Program-made: the position numbers and the translations under genes
Origin: Algoriphagus sp.
Lineage (GTDB): Bacteria > Bacteroidota > Bacteroidia > Cytophagales > Cyclobacteriaceae
Reading direction: 5' to 3'
Assembly: GCA_030833985.1 (NCBI GenBank)
Contig: JAURGC010000010.1
Coordinates: 1 to 32,363, forward strand
Length of the DNA: 32,363 nt
Notes under the pieces: model-generated
What the model saw: only the letters and a program-made list of their open reading frames with translations
The model's database searches: none
What the model was told of the DNA's origin: nothing
In this document: positions 18,876 to 27,479 of the stretch, in pieces
How positions within the stretch are numbered: position 1 is the first letter of the stretch
Layout: each line of letters opens with the position of its first letter

Positions 18876-19772
18876 ATGAAAGACTTGATCCTATCCCTTT
18901 CTCCAGGACCTTGGAAAGAATACGAATTAATTGATACTGGAGGCTTCGAAAAATTGGAGCGATTTGGAAAATTTATTTTAAGTCGTCCTGAGCCACAAGC
19001 AATCTGGGATAAATCCTTGCCAGAAACAGATTGGAAAAAGTTGGCCCATGCCCACTTTGCCAAAGAAAAACACAATCCCGAAAAAGGGCAATGGCAACAA
19101 TTGAAGGCCATGCCTAACCATTGGCAACTCTCTTATAGCAATGCTGATGGCTTGGATATGACCCTCAACCTCTCCCAAACCTCTTTCAAGCACATTGGGT
19201 TATTTCCTGAACAGGCTGTCAATTGGGATTATTTGTACCGCAAATTGAAAGCCTTTCCTACACCAAAGCCGAAGGTCCTTAACCTATTTGGCTACACCGG
19301 AGCGGCAAGTGTAGCCGCAAGAGCCGCAGGCGCAGAAGTGGCGCACCTAGACTCAGTGAAGCAAGTAGTGACTTGGACCAAGCACAACATGGAATCTTCC
19401 GGCTTAGATGGTATCCGGTGGATCGTGGATGATGCAATGAAATTTATCAAACGCGAAGCTCGGCGCGGAAATGTCTACCAGGCGATTGTATTAGATCCCC
19501 CCGCCTACGGAAGAGGCCCAGAAGGAGAAAAGTGGATTTTGGAAGAGCAAATCAACGAAATGCTAAAAACCTGCGCAGAAATACTCGATCCCAAAGATCA
19601 TCTGCTCCTACTCAACATGTATTCCTTGAGCTTTTCTTCTTTAATCGCTGCCAATTTGATTCAAACAAATTTCGGACCGGTGAAAAATGCAGAACAAGGG
19701 GAATTGTATCTGGAAGAAAGTCAAGGGAAAAAACTTCCTTTAGGTATTTTTTACCGATTTTCAAGTTTTTGA
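18876..19772 (+). CDS. class I SAM-dependent methyltransferase, RlmI/RlmK-related
   Basis: A 298-residue Rossmann methyltransferase of the COG1092 type. The SAM-binding loop is VLNLFGYTGAASVAARAAGA (134-153), with the acidic end LDS (158-160) and a catalytic segment IVLDPPAYGRGPEGEKW (204-220). The N-terminal half lacks the PUA domain of RlmI but has the usual substrate-recruiting region. The family methylates cytosine or guanine in 23S rRNA; the actual target is unknown. The class III aminotransferase gene starts 12 nt after it, suggesting co-transcription. Confidence 0.85.
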   Translation: MKDLILSLSPGPWKEYELIDTGGFEKLERFGKFILSRPEPQAIWDKSLPETDWKKLAHAHFAKEKHNPEKGQWQQLKAMPNHWQLSYSNADGLDMTLNLSQTSFKHIGLFPEQAVNWDYLYRKLKAFPTPKPKVLNLFGYTGAASVAARAAGAEVAHLDSVKQVVTWTKHNMESSGLDGIRWIVDDAMKFIKREARRGNVYQAIVLDPPAYGRGPEGEKWILEEQINEMLKTCAEILDPKDHLLLLNMYSLSFSSLIAANLIQTNFGPVKNAEQGELYLEESQGKKLPLGIFYRFSSF

Positions 19773-19784
19773 CCACTATTCAAA

Positions 19785-20969
19785 ATGATCTCCAATCGGC
19801 AACTTTTTCTATCTCATTTAGCCCAAACGACTGATTTCCCCTTAGGGATTGAAATTATAAAAGCTGAGGGAATCTATCTTTATGGACCTAATAGCGAACG
19901 GTATCTGGATCTAATCTCAGGCATTGGCGTAAGTAATGTAGGTCATTGCCATCCCAAAGTGGTAGCGGCCATCCACCAGCAAGTAGACCAATACCTCCAC
20001 GTCATGGTCTACGGAGAATACATACAATCCCCACAAACCCTTTTGGCCAAAGCCTTGGTAGACACTCTCCCTCCAAGTCTAGATAACGTATACTTAGTCA
20101 ATAGCGGTTCAGAAGCCATCGAAGGTGCCATGAAGTTGGCCAAACGCTACACCAATCGCTCCAACTTGATCTCCTGCACCAATGCTTACCACGGCAGTAC
20201 TCAAGGTGCGCTCAGTATCGGAGGCAACGAGGAATTTAAGCGAGGTTACCGCCCACTACTCCCAGGTACCTCACAAATTTTTTATGGAAGCTTCTCAGAT
20301 TTGGAAAAGATCACCAAAGCTACTGCCGCGGTAGTCCTAGAAACCATTCAAGGCGAAGCAGGAATTCGCGTAGCCTGTATGGCTTATTTTCAAGCCTTAC
20401 AAGCTCGATGTCAGGAAGTGGGTGCTCTACTTATCTTGGATGAAATTCAGGCTGGATTCGGAAGAACAGGTACCTTCTGGGCCTTTGAACAGATGGGGGT
20501 CGTGCCTGATGTGCTTGTTTGTGCAAAAGGAATGGGAGGCGGGATGCCCATAGGGGCTTTTATCGCCAACAAAGAGGTGATGGGGGTATTTAAATCCAAC
20601 CCCTTACTTGGACACATCACCACATTTGGTGGTCATCCAGTGTCAGCTGCTGCTTCTTTGGCGACCCTACAGGTACTGCAAGAGGAGAATTTGATCGAAC
20701 AGGTTGCCGAAAAAGCCAAATTATTCAAATCCCTACTCATCCATCCACAAATCAAAGCCATTCGCAACCAAGGGCTGATGATGGCTCTAGAGTTTGAGTC
20801 CTTTGACGTGCTCAAACCCATCATTGACCGAGCAATCCAATTGGGTGTCATCACGGATTGGTTCTTGTTCTGTGACGACAGCATGCGGATTGCCCCTCCT
20901 TTAACCATCAGTTTGGATGAAATTAGAATTGCCTGTGCGCTAATCTTACAGGCCATCGATGAAGCATAA
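19785..20969 (+). CDS. class III pyridoxal-phosphate aminotransferase
   Basis: 394 residues, fold-type I. Diagnostic segments are VNSGSEAIEGAMKLAKRYT, YHGSTQGALS, LDEIQAGFGRTGTFWAFE with the PLP-binding Asp219, and VCAKGMGGGMPIGAF with the Schiff-base Lys248. The family includes acetylornithine, ornithine, 4-aminobutyrate and diamine aminotransferases; an omega-amino donor and 2-oxoglutarate are likely, but the exact substrate cannot be told. No arginine-biosynthesis gene lies nearby, which argues against a dedicated ArgD. Probably in one transcript with the methyltransferase. Confidence 0.85.
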   Translation: MISNRQLFLSHLAQTTDFPLGIEIIKAEGIYLYGPNSERYLDLISGIGVSNVGHCHPKVVAAIHQQVDQYLHVMVYGEYIQSPQTLLAKALVDTLPPSLDNVYLVNSGSEAIEGAMKLAKRYTNRSNLISCTNAYHGSTQGALSIGGNEEFKRGYRPLLPGTSQIFYGSFSDLEKITKATAAVVLETIQGEAGIRVACMAYFQALQARCQEVGALLILDEIQAGFGRTGTFWAFEQMGVVPDVLVCAKGMGGGMPIGAFIANKEVMGVFKSNPLLGHITTFGGHPVSAAASLATLQVLQEENLIEQVAEKAKLFKSLLIHPQIKAIRNQGLMMALEFESFDVLKPIIDRAIQLGVITDWFLFCDDSMRIAPPLTISLDEIRIACALILQAIDEA

Positions 20970-21049
20970 GGCCAACACACAAAAAATTTAACCTACTCTT
21001 TTCCATTTTTTATTCTAATTTTCCAGAGTTTCAAAACAGTTCGAAATTG

Positions 21050-23446
21050 ATGAAAACAACCCTTCGCATACTCGGTATCCTTCTATTTGTAGTACTAGCA
21101 GCCCTTATCGGTTTTATCTACTGGAATAGCCCCCAGTACGATGGGGAAGTACAGGTAACTGGATTGAGCCAAGAGGTAGACATCCATTTCGATGACTATG
21201 GTGTACCCCATATCTATGCACAAAATGAGACGGATGCCTACCGAGCATTGGGCTACATCCATGCGCAGGAACGCTTATTTCAGTTGGAAATGATGCGCCG
21301 TGTTGGGTCAGGCACTCTTGCCGAGTTCCTTGGACCCGATGTGCTGGAAATAGATCAATTTTTTCACACCCTAGGCATCCCCAAACATGCTAAGGAAAGT
21401 ACCAAAGCTATGCTTGCTCAAGAAAATACTCCTTGGAGAAGTGCTGCGGAAGCCTATATCGCGGGGGTCAACCAGTTTATTGAGCAAGACAAACTCCCCG
21501 TAGAATACTTACTGCTTGGAAGTAAACCTCGTTCTTACACCTTGGATGACATGCATTCCATCTTGGGTTACATGACCTTTTCCTTTGGAATGGCATTGAA
21601 AACAGATCCTTTGGTAACCGAAATTGCCCGTAAATGGGGAGGTGACCATCTAGCTTCCTTGTCCGTTCAAACCCTTCCCTCCCATTTCGTCATTCCTGTT
21701 TATTACCCAGACTCTTTAGTGGCAGGATCTCATCCGGTTGATTCAAAACTCAATGCCTTGCTTGAAAAATTACCTACACCGCTTTTGGAGGGCTCTAATG
21801 GCTGGGTAATTTCAGGTAGCCGAACCAAGTCTGGCAAAGTTCTCTTTGCAAATGATACCCACATTGGATTCTCTTCCCCATCCGTATGGTTTGAAGCCCA
21901 CATAGAATATCCTGGTTACAGCTTTTATGGAAATCACTTGGCTGGCATCCCTTTTGGACTAGTAGGGCATTCAAGACACCACAGTGTTGGCTTAACCATG
22001 TTCGAAAACGACGATCAAGACTTTTTTGAGGAAAAATTAAACCCTTCCAATCCCAATGAAATCCTAGTTGGGGATTCTATTTTCCCCATCACCACACGCA
22101 CCGAAGTCATCCAGATCAAAGGACAGGAGTCAGTTGCTCAGGTAATCAAAGAAACAATTCATGGACCCATTATGAATGCGGTGGTCAAGGAAATCCAAGC
22201 ACTGACTCCCAACCCGGTGTCCTCTTGGTGGGTATACCTACTCGAGCCTACTCGTGCCTTGGAGGCTGTTTACCAAATCAATCATGCACAAACCATGCAG
22301 GATGTGGCAGATGCTGCTGCGCTTATCCATGCTCCGGGACTCAATATCATGTACGGCGATAATTCAGGTAATATTGCTTGGTGGGCTGCTGCAAAATTAC
22401 CTATCCGTGGTGAGGGGGTGCATTCCAAAATTTTTACTGATGGGTCAGCTCTGGCAGCACAACCTCGAGGCTGGTATCCATTCACCGAAAACCCACAAAG
22501 TGTCAATCCGGCTTCTGGCTTTGTTGCCTCTGCCAACAACCAGCCCGACTCAACTAAATCTGGAATCTTTTATCCTGGCTACTATTACCCAGGTGAACGG
22601 TGGAATCGAATTTCCAAGACCGTGACCGCAAGAAAAGATTGGGATCAAAACTCCATTCGCTCCTTACAATTGGAAACTCGCAATGAGCAATCTGTAAAAA
22701 ATGCAGCCTTCCTTTTGAAGCAAATAGAAGAGGGGAATTTTGAAAAATACGAAGACATTCTTGGTGAACTCGCAGCTTGGGAAGGGGAACATGATTTGAC
22801 TAGTACTGCCCCTACCCTGTATTACAAGTGGCTTTACCACACCTTACGACTGGCTATGGAAGATGAGTTGGGCAAAGAAGGATTTGAAAGTTACCTCCAA
22901 ACCTTCATGATGATCCGAAGCACTGCTTATTTTCTAACCCATGAATCAAACCAGTGGTGGAATAATAAAACCACGCAAGGGAAAGAAACACGGGAGGAAA
23001 TTGTAGGGGCAGCTTTAAAAGTAAGTTTGGAAGAACTTTCACTGCAGTTTGGCGAGAATCAGGAAAGTTGGAAATGGGAAAAAGCTGTAATTGTAGAACA
23101 TCCCCACCCTTTGGGTTCTCAAAAGCCTTTGGATAAGCTTTTTAATGTGCGGACCGAAGCCGTAGAAGCAAATGAGGAGGCGGTGAATAAACTGGCCTTT
23201 GATCTGAACGGAACAGGTATTTATAAAGTAACTTCAGGACCTGCGATGCGAATTTTGTTGGACTTTGAAAACGTGGAGGAATCCGTTTCGGTTTTACCTA
23301 CCGGAAACTCCGGAAATCGCTTTAGCAAGCACTATGCTGACCAAAAAGAATTGTATGTGGAAGGAAAGTACCGTCCTCAATTGATGAATAAAGAGGATAT
23401 TCTAAATGACGCAAAGGGAACGCTGAAGTTGAAACCTAGGAAATAG
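21050..23446 (+). CDS. penicillin acylase family protein (Ntn hydrolase)
   Basis: A 798-residue proenzyme. Residues 4-25 form a single hydrophobic signal or anchor, so it is periplasmic or membrane-tethered. The alpha part includes DIHFDDYGVPHIYAQNETDA and HAQERLFQLEMMRRVG. The autocatalytic junction is LEGSNGWVISGSRTKSG, where Ser249 would become the N-terminal nucleophile of the beta chain; LFANDTHIGF follows, as in the family. Members cleave beta-lactam side chains, acyl-homoserine lactones or other N-acyl amides. No quorum-sensing gene is adjacent. The ATG at 21050 was chosen over an adjoining TTG. Confidence 0.9.
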   Translation: MKTTLRILGILLFVVLAALIGFIYWNSPQYDGEVQVTGLSQEVDIHFDDYGVPHIYAQNETDAYRALGYIHAQERLFQLEMMRRVGSGTLAEFLGPDVLEIDQFFHTLGIPKHAKESTKAMLAQENTPWRSAAEAYIAGVNQFIEQDKLPVEYLLLGSKPRSYTLDDMHSILGYMTFSFGMALKTDPLVTEIARKWGGDHLASLSVQTLPSHFVIPVYYPDSLVAGSHPVDSKLNALLEKLPTPLLEGSNGWVISGSRTKSGKVLFANDTHIGFSSPSVWFEAHIEYPGYSFYGNHLAGIPFGLVGHSRHHSVGLTMFENDDQDFFEEKLNPSNPNEILVGDSIFPITTRTEVIQIKGQESVAQVIKETIHGPIMNAVVKEIQALTPNPVSSWWVYLLEPTRALEAVYQINHAQTMQDVADAAALIHAPGLNIMYGDNSGNIAWWAAAKLPIRGEGVHSKIFTDGSALAAQPRGWYPFTENPQSVNPASGFVASANNQPDSTKSGIFYPGYYYPGERWNRISKTVTARKDWDQNSIRSLQLETRNEQSVKNAAFLLKQIEEGNFEKYEDILGELAAWEGEHDLTSTAPTLYYKWLYHTLRLAMEDELGKEGFESYLQTFMMIRSTAYFLTHESNQWWNNKTTQGKETREEIVGAALKVSLEELSLQFGENQESWKWEKAVIVEHPHPLGSQKPLDKLFNVRTEAVEANEEAVNKLAFDLNGTGIYKVTSGPAMRILLDFENVEESVSVLPTGNSGNRFSKHYADQKELYVEGKYRPQLMNKEDILNDAKGTLKLKPRK

Positions 23447-23462
23447 CAGAAAATTGTACAAG

Positions 23463-23501
23463 GTACCAGGTACCTGCCTTCCGCAGGCAGGTACCTGGTA
23501 C
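23463..23501. repeat. perfect 17-bp inverted repeat between the acylase and msrB
   Basis: The left arm (23463-23479, beginning GTACCAGGTACC) is the exact reverse complement of the right arm (23485-23501), around loop TCCGC. The arms contain two nested GGTACC-type palindromes. There is no T-run on the plus side, so it is not a standard terminator. It sits 17 nt after the acylase stop and 17 nt before msrB. It could be a mobile hairpin (REP/MITE-like) or an mRNA-stabilising or processing stem. Confidence 0.8.
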
Positions 23502-23517
23502 AAAACACTTGATATCC

Positions 23518-23922
23518 ATGTCAAAAAAAACTTACCCTATTCAAAAATCCGAAGAAGAATGGCAGGCACAATTGGATCCCCTATCCTACCAGGTCTTGCG
23601 TCAAAAAGGAACGGAGAAGCCCTTCACCGGTGCATATACGCTAAACAAAGAAACAGGCGTGTATTCCTGCAAAGGCTGTGGCAATCCTATTTTTCATTCC
23701 GATTTCAAGTACGACAGCGGTTGCGGATGGCCTAGCTTTACCCATCCTATCAAAGAAGAGGCCATAGAAGTGCACATGGACTACAGCCACTTCATGATTC
23801 GGGAAGAGATTCTTTGTGCTTCCTGTGGAGGTCACCTAGGCCACCGCTTCCCCGATGGACCATCGGACAAAGGCGGCATCCGGTACTGCATCAATTCGGT
23901 GAGTATGGAGTTTGAAAAGTAG
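23518..23922 (+). CDS. msrB: peptide-methionine (R)-S-oxide reductase
   Basis: 134 residues, full-length MsrB. Two zinc CxxC pairs are present: Cys51/Cys54 in SCKGCG and Cys100/Cys103 in CASCGGHLGH. GCGWPSF holds Cys69, a possible resolving cysteine. The catalytic Cys124 lies in RYCINSVSMEF. It reduces methionine-R-sulfoxide in proteins using thioredoxin. There is no signal peptide, so cytoplasmic. The ATG at 23518 was chosen over an in-frame TTG at 23509, which lies 8 nt after the big inverted repeat. It may be read from the acylase transcript through that hairpin. Confidence 0.95.
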   Translation: MSKKTYPIQKSEEEWQAQLDPLSYQVLRQKGTEKPFTGAYTLNKETGVYSCKGCGNPIFHSDFKYDSGCGWPSFTHPIKEEAIEVHMDYSHFMIREEILCASCGGHLGHRFPDGPSDKGGIRYCINSVSMEFEK

Positions 23923-23988
23923 AAACGAGAAACAAGACCTTAGATTACATTTATTGGTTCTCGCTTCTTGACTCTTGGTTCTTGTTTC
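23922..23988. repeat. inverted heptad repeats between msrB and the his promoter
   Basis: Two heptads (GAAACGA, GAAACAA at 23922-23935) face five heptads of the opposite sense (TTGGTTC, TCGCTTC, TTGACTC, TTGGTTC, TTGTTTC at 23954-23988). All fit GARNCRA or its complement. They can pair into a long imperfect hairpin ending 7 nt before the -33 element of the his promoter. Possible roles are terminator-like or regulator-binding; neither is proven. Confidence 0.65.
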
Positions 23989-23995
23989 TTTTCTA

Positions 23996-24025
23996 TTGCA
24001 TTTCCCCAATACCACCTTATATTTG
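23996..24025 (+). promoter_or_regulatory. Bacteroidota-type promoter of the histidine operon
   Basis: TTG at 23996-23998, a 19-nt spacer and a perfect TATATTTG at 24018-24025. The box ends 8 nt before the ATG of the leader ORF, so the leader transcript would have almost no 5' UTR. Confidence 0.75.
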
Positions 24026-24033
24026 CTATCGAA

Positions 24034-24117
24034 ATGAAAAACACAGCAGCAAATCTTATTTTTTCTCTGCCAGCACAGGTACATTATCTGTTGCATCATT
24101 TCCATCATTCCTCTTGA
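24034..24117 (+). CDS. hisL: his operon leader peptide
   Basis: A 27-codon ORF, too short for routine gene finders. It reads MKNTAANLIFSLPAQV followed by HYLLHHFHHSS and a TGA stop. Five of eleven residues at 17-27 are His: codons at 24082, 24094, 24097, 24103 and 24106, all CAT. It lies between a strong promoter and hisG, exactly where a histidine-sensing leader peptide would be. Unlike enterobacterial hisL, the His codons are in H-HH-HH blocks and no intrinsic terminator with a T-run follows before hisG. The stop codon sits in the loop of a 6-bp hairpin (24108-24123). Sensing of histidyl-tRNA by ribosome stalling is inferred. Confidence 0.8.
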   Translation: MKNTAANLIFSLPAQVHYLLHHFHHSS

Positions 24118-24123
24118 GAGGAA
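24108..24123 (+). promoter_or_regulatory. hairpin overlapping the hisL stop codon
   Basis: TTCCTC-TTGA-GAGGAA is a 6-bp stem with the TGA stop in its loop. The right arm GAGGA (24118-24122) could instead pair with TCCTC at 24210-24214 or 24213-24217, just before the hisG ATG. A second long-range pair is CAGCAGCA (24044-24051) with TGCTGCTG (24144-24151). These alternatives suggest a switch between leader translation and hisG expression, but this is by-eye folding only. Confidence 0.45.
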
Positions 24124-24217
24124 AGATACTACCCCCACCCCGGTGCTGCTGATGATAGGGATTCGGCCATTCACCACCCCTTCGCTCAACTAATTACGCA
24201 TTTAATAACTCCTCCTC

Positions 24218-25078
24218 ATGGAACAGATTGTACGTATTGCCGTTCAAAAAAGTGGACGATTATCCGATGACTCCCTCAGCCTAATTAAAGAATGTGGCAT
24301 CAAGTTTTACAATGGAACAGGCAAACTCAAGTCCAGCTCTACCAATTTCCCGGTTGAATTCCTTTTTCTAAGAGATGATGATATCCCCGGCTATGTAGCA
24401 GACGGCGTGGCAGACCTAGGCATTGTAGGTCAAAATGAGGTAGCCGAAAAAGACAAAGAAGTAGTTCTTCTCAAGAAACTAGGCTTTTCCAAGTGCCGAC
24501 TTTCACTCGCCATCCCAAAAGGTACTCCCTACAGTGGTATTGGGTATTTTGCAGGAAAAAATATTGCTACCTCCTACCCTAAAATCCTTGGAGACTACCT
24601 CCAATCTCAAAAAATCACTGCCTCCATCCACGAAATTTCAGGCTCTGTAGAGATTGCACCTAGCATCGGACTTGCCGAAGGAATTTGTGATATTGTCAGT
24701 TCCGGATCTACCCTGATGATGAATGGACTGAAAGAGGTGGAAGAGGTATTTACCTCGGAAGCGGTCTTGATTGCAAATACCAATTTGAGTGATTGGAAAA
24801 AAAGCATTGTCGATAAACTTCTTTTTCGAATCAATGCCGTGCAAACAGGAAAAAGCAATAAGTACGTGCTTATGAATGTGCCCAATACCGCCCTACCCAA
24901 GATCATCTCCCTAATTCCAGGCATGCGCAGCCCTACCATCTTGCCCCTAGCACAAGAAGGTTGGTCATCCGTACACTCCGTACTTAGTGAAGATCAATTT
25001 TGGGAAAATATGGACGAACTTCGTGCCGCTGGCGCAGAAGGTATCCTGGTGGTTCCCATCGAAAAAATGGTTATTTAA
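24218..25078 (+). CDS. hisG: ATP phosphoribosyltransferase, long form
   Basis: The 286-residue HisG catalyses the first step of histidine synthesis, ATP plus PRPP to phosphoribosyl-ATP. RIAVQKSGRL begins the catalytic part, with GVADLGIVGQNEV, and SGSVEIAPSIGLAEGICDIVSSGSTL holding the PRPP-binding loop. The C-terminal about 80 residues, ending EGILVVPIEKMVI, are the ACT-like regulatory domain of the long form, so no HisZ is needed and feedback inhibition by histidine is expected. It is the first structural gene after the hisL leader. CCTCCTC directly precedes the ATG instead of a Shine-Dalgarno sequence. Confidence 0.96.
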   Translation: MEQIVRIAVQKSGRLSDDSLSLIKECGIKFYNGTGKLKSSSTNFPVEFLFLRDDDIPGYVADGVADLGIVGQNEVAEKDKEVVLLKKLGFSKCRLSLAIPKGTPYSGIGYFAGKNIATSYPKILGDYLQSQKITASIHEISGSVEIAPSIGLAEGICDIVSSGSTLMMNGLKEVEEVFTSEAVLIANTNLSDWKKSIVDKLLFRINAVQTGKSNKYVLMNVPNTALPKIISLIPGMRSPTILPLAQEGWSSVHSVLSEDQFWENMDELRAAGAEGILVVPIEKMVI

Positions 25079-25099
25079 ATAAACACAAGACTTCAATCG

Positions 25100-26395
25100 A
25101 TGAAATTGCTCGTTAATCCTAGTCCAGAAATATGGCAAAAGCACTTGGCTCGTCCAGCAATGGATACCAAAAAAATAAAAAAAATCATCAAGCCAATATT
25201 TGAAAAGGTGGCTAAATCAGGGGACAAGGCACTACGCAAGTTTGCCCAAGAATACGACCATGTACATTTAGATTCCTTACTTGCTACTACCGAAGAAATC
25301 CAAGCTGCAGCAAACCTACTTCCCCCTGAACTTATCAAAGCAATTGCACTAGCAAAATCCAATCTTGAAAAGTTTCATGCAGCTCAAGCCACACCGGAAT
25401 TGGTAGTAGAAGTGATGCCTGGAGTTACCTGCAGCAGAAAAAGCGTCCCTATCCAACGCGTGGGTTTGTATATCCCCGGAGGTACCGCCCCCCTATTCAG
25501 TACCGTGCTCATGCTAGGCATCCCTGCCCAGCTCGCTGGCTGTAGGGAAATTGCCCTGTGTACACCGACTAACCGCAAAGGAGAAATCCATCCTGCCATC
25601 CTGTATACTGCTCAGCTGGTTGGCATTACGAAAGTGGTAAAAATTGGAGGAGCACAGGCCATAGCCGCACTGACCTTCGGAACGGAATCGGTTCCCAAAG
25701 TGGATAAGATTTTTGGACCGGGCAACCAGTACGTGACCGCAGCCAAGCAAGAGGCGACCAAGTACGGGGTAGCCATTGACATGCCTGCAGGGCCTTCCGA
25801 AGTCCTTGTCTATGCCGACGAGACAGCCATCCCTGCATTCGTGGCCGCAGATCTTCTTTCCCAAGCAGAGCATGGAGTGGATTCTCAGGTTGTATTTGTT
25901 ACTAATTCAGAAAAATTTGCCCATAAGGTAATGGCAGAAATAAACCTGCAACTGGAAAAACTTTCCCGCAAGGAGATCGCTGCCAAAGCCCTGACCAACT
26001 CCTGTGCAGTAATCCTAGAAGATCAGGCAAGTGCCATTGCTCTAATCAACGAATATGCCCCCGAGCATTTGATCTTAGCGGTAAAAAAGGAAGAAGAAAT
26101 TACCCGCCAAATCCACTCGGCCGGTTCGGTATTTTTAGGAAATTACAGCCCAGAAGCAGCAGGCGATTATGCATCTGGCACCAACCATACCCTACCCACC
26201 TCTGGCTATGCTCGCAACTACAGCGGGGTATCCTTAGATAGCTTTGTAAAAAAGATTACCTACCAAAAGATCACTCCAAAGGGCCTCAAAACCTTAGGTC
26301 CTGCAGTAGAGATTATGGCTGCCAATGAACAACTGGACGCCCACAAGCAAGCTGTGAGCGTTCGACTCGAGTACCTCAAACAACAAAAAAAATGA
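25100..26395 (+). CDS. hisD: histidinol dehydrogenase
   Basis: 431 residues, full length. It oxidises histidinol to histidine in two NAD-dependent steps. Key segments are [20 protein letters not shown] (120-139), [12 protein letters not shown] (206-217), [11 protein letters not shown], and [12 protein letters not shown] with zinc ligands Gln255 and His258. [18 protein letters not shown] and the final LDAHKQAV carry the other zinc ligands. It lies 21 nt after hisG and overlaps hisC by 4 nt (ATGA). Confidence 0.97.
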   Translation: MKLLVNPSPEIWQKHLARPAMDTKKIKKIIKPIFEKVAKSGDKALRKFAQEYDHVHLDSLLATTEEIQAAANLLPPELIKAIALAKSNLEKFHAAQATPELVVEVMPGVTCSRKSVPIQRVGLYIPGGTAPLFSTVLMLGIPAQLAGCREIALCTPTNRKGEIHPAILYTAQLVGITKVVKIGGAQAIAALTFGTESVPKVDKIFGPGNQYVTAAKQEATKYGVAIDMPAGPSEVLVYADETAIPAFVAADLLSQAEHGVDSQVVFVTNSEKFAHKVMAEINLQLEKLSRKEIAAKALTNSCAVILEDQASAIALINEYAPEHLILAVKKEEEITRQIHSAGSVFLGNYSPEAAGDYASGTNHTLPTSGYARNYSGVSLDSFVKKITYQKITPKGLKTLGPAVEIMAANEQLDAHKQAVSVRLEYLKQQKK

Positions 26396-27447
26396 GGATA
26401 GACATCACTAGCTTACTTCGGCCTCACTTGCGCCAGTTACAACCTTACACTTCAGCTCGAGACGAATACAGTGGCTCTGAGGGAGTATTTTTGGACGCCA
26501 ACGAAAATCCATTTGGATCGAGTACAAGTCAAGATTTTAACCGCTATCCAGACCCGTACCAAACGGCACTGAAGGAAGAAATAGCAAAAATCAAAGGCGC
26601 AAGCCCTGCACAGCTTTTTCTAGGCAATGGATCCGATGAGGCAATAGATTTGCTTTTCCGAGCTTTTTGCATCCCAGGACAGGACAATGTCATCCTACTC
26701 CCTCCAACTTACGGGATGTATGGTGTCAGTGCTGCCATCAATGGGGTAGAAGTTCGGAATGTTTCTTTGACACCTGAATTCCAGTTGCAACCCGAGAAAA
26801 TACTAGCGTCGATAGATGCACATTCCAAAATTCTATTCATCTGTTCCCCGAACAATCCCTCGGGCAATGCCGTCAAACGAGAGGATATTATTTTTCTTCT
26901 TGAGAATTTTTCTGGAATTGTGGTGGTAGATGAGGCCTACATCGACTTTTATGAAGGAGCTAGTTTGCTCACTGTTCTGGATCAGCACCCCAACCTGCTG
27001 GTCATGCAAACCTTGTCCAAAGCTTGGGGACTGGCTTCACTTCGACTAGGGATGGCCTTTGCAAGCCCAGAATTAATTCGGGTACTCAACCAAATCAAAC
27101 CTCCTTACAATATCTCGGGATTGACCCAGGAAACCGTCCTTTCGGCGCTTCAAAACAAGGAGAAAGTGGATGAATTTATTCAACTAATTCTCGAGGAGCG
27201 TGAATTTCTTCGAAAGGAACTAGAACGATTACCTTACATCCTTCGTGTTCACAACTCAGATGCCAACTTTCTTCTGGTCCAGTTTGAACATCCAAACCAG
27301 GTATATGAGGACTTGGTGAAAGAAAAGATTATTGTTCGTAATCGTTCCTCAGTATTGCACTGTACTGGTTGCCTTCGAATCACCGTGGGCACCCGAGCGG
27401 AATCTATCGCGCTACTACAGGCTTTGGATAAAGTATGTTCCTCTTAA
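26392..27447 (+). CDS. hisC: histidinol-phosphate aminotransferase
   Basis: 351 residues, fold-type I PLP enzyme converting imidazole-acetol phosphate to histidinol phosphate. Motifs are DANENPFG (35-42), [26 protein letters not shown] with Asn155, [10 protein letters not shown] with Asp180 and Tyr183, and the Schiff-base Lys210 in [14 protein letters not shown]. The ATG overlaps the hisD stop by 4 nt, which indicates coupled translation. Length and motifs are normal. Confidence 0.96.
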   Translation: MRIDITSLLRPHLRQLQPYTSARDEYSGSEGVFLDANENPFGSSTSQDFNRYPDPYQTALKEEIAKIKGASPAQLFLGNGSDEAIDLLFRAFCIPGQDNVILLPPTYGMYGVSAAINGVEVRNVSLTPEFQLQPEKILASIDAHSKILFICSPNNPSGNAVKREDIIFLLENFSGIVVVDEAYIDFYEGASLLTVLDQHPNLLVMQTLSKAWGLASLRLGMAFASPELIRVLNQIKPPYNISGLTQETVLSALQNKEKVDEFIQLILEEREFLRKELERLPYILRVHNSDANFLLVQFEHPNQVYEDLVKEKIIVRNRSSVLHCTGCLRITVGTRAESIALLQALDKVCSS

Positions 27448-27479
27448 ATCAATCAACCGAATTATTTCTAAGTGATTCC

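Noticed and set aside
23836-24189. Minus-strand open frame across msrB and the his leader region
   Set aside because: It overlaps the end of msrB, the heptad repeats, the his promoter and hisL; the translation is Cys/Lys-rich with no family features.
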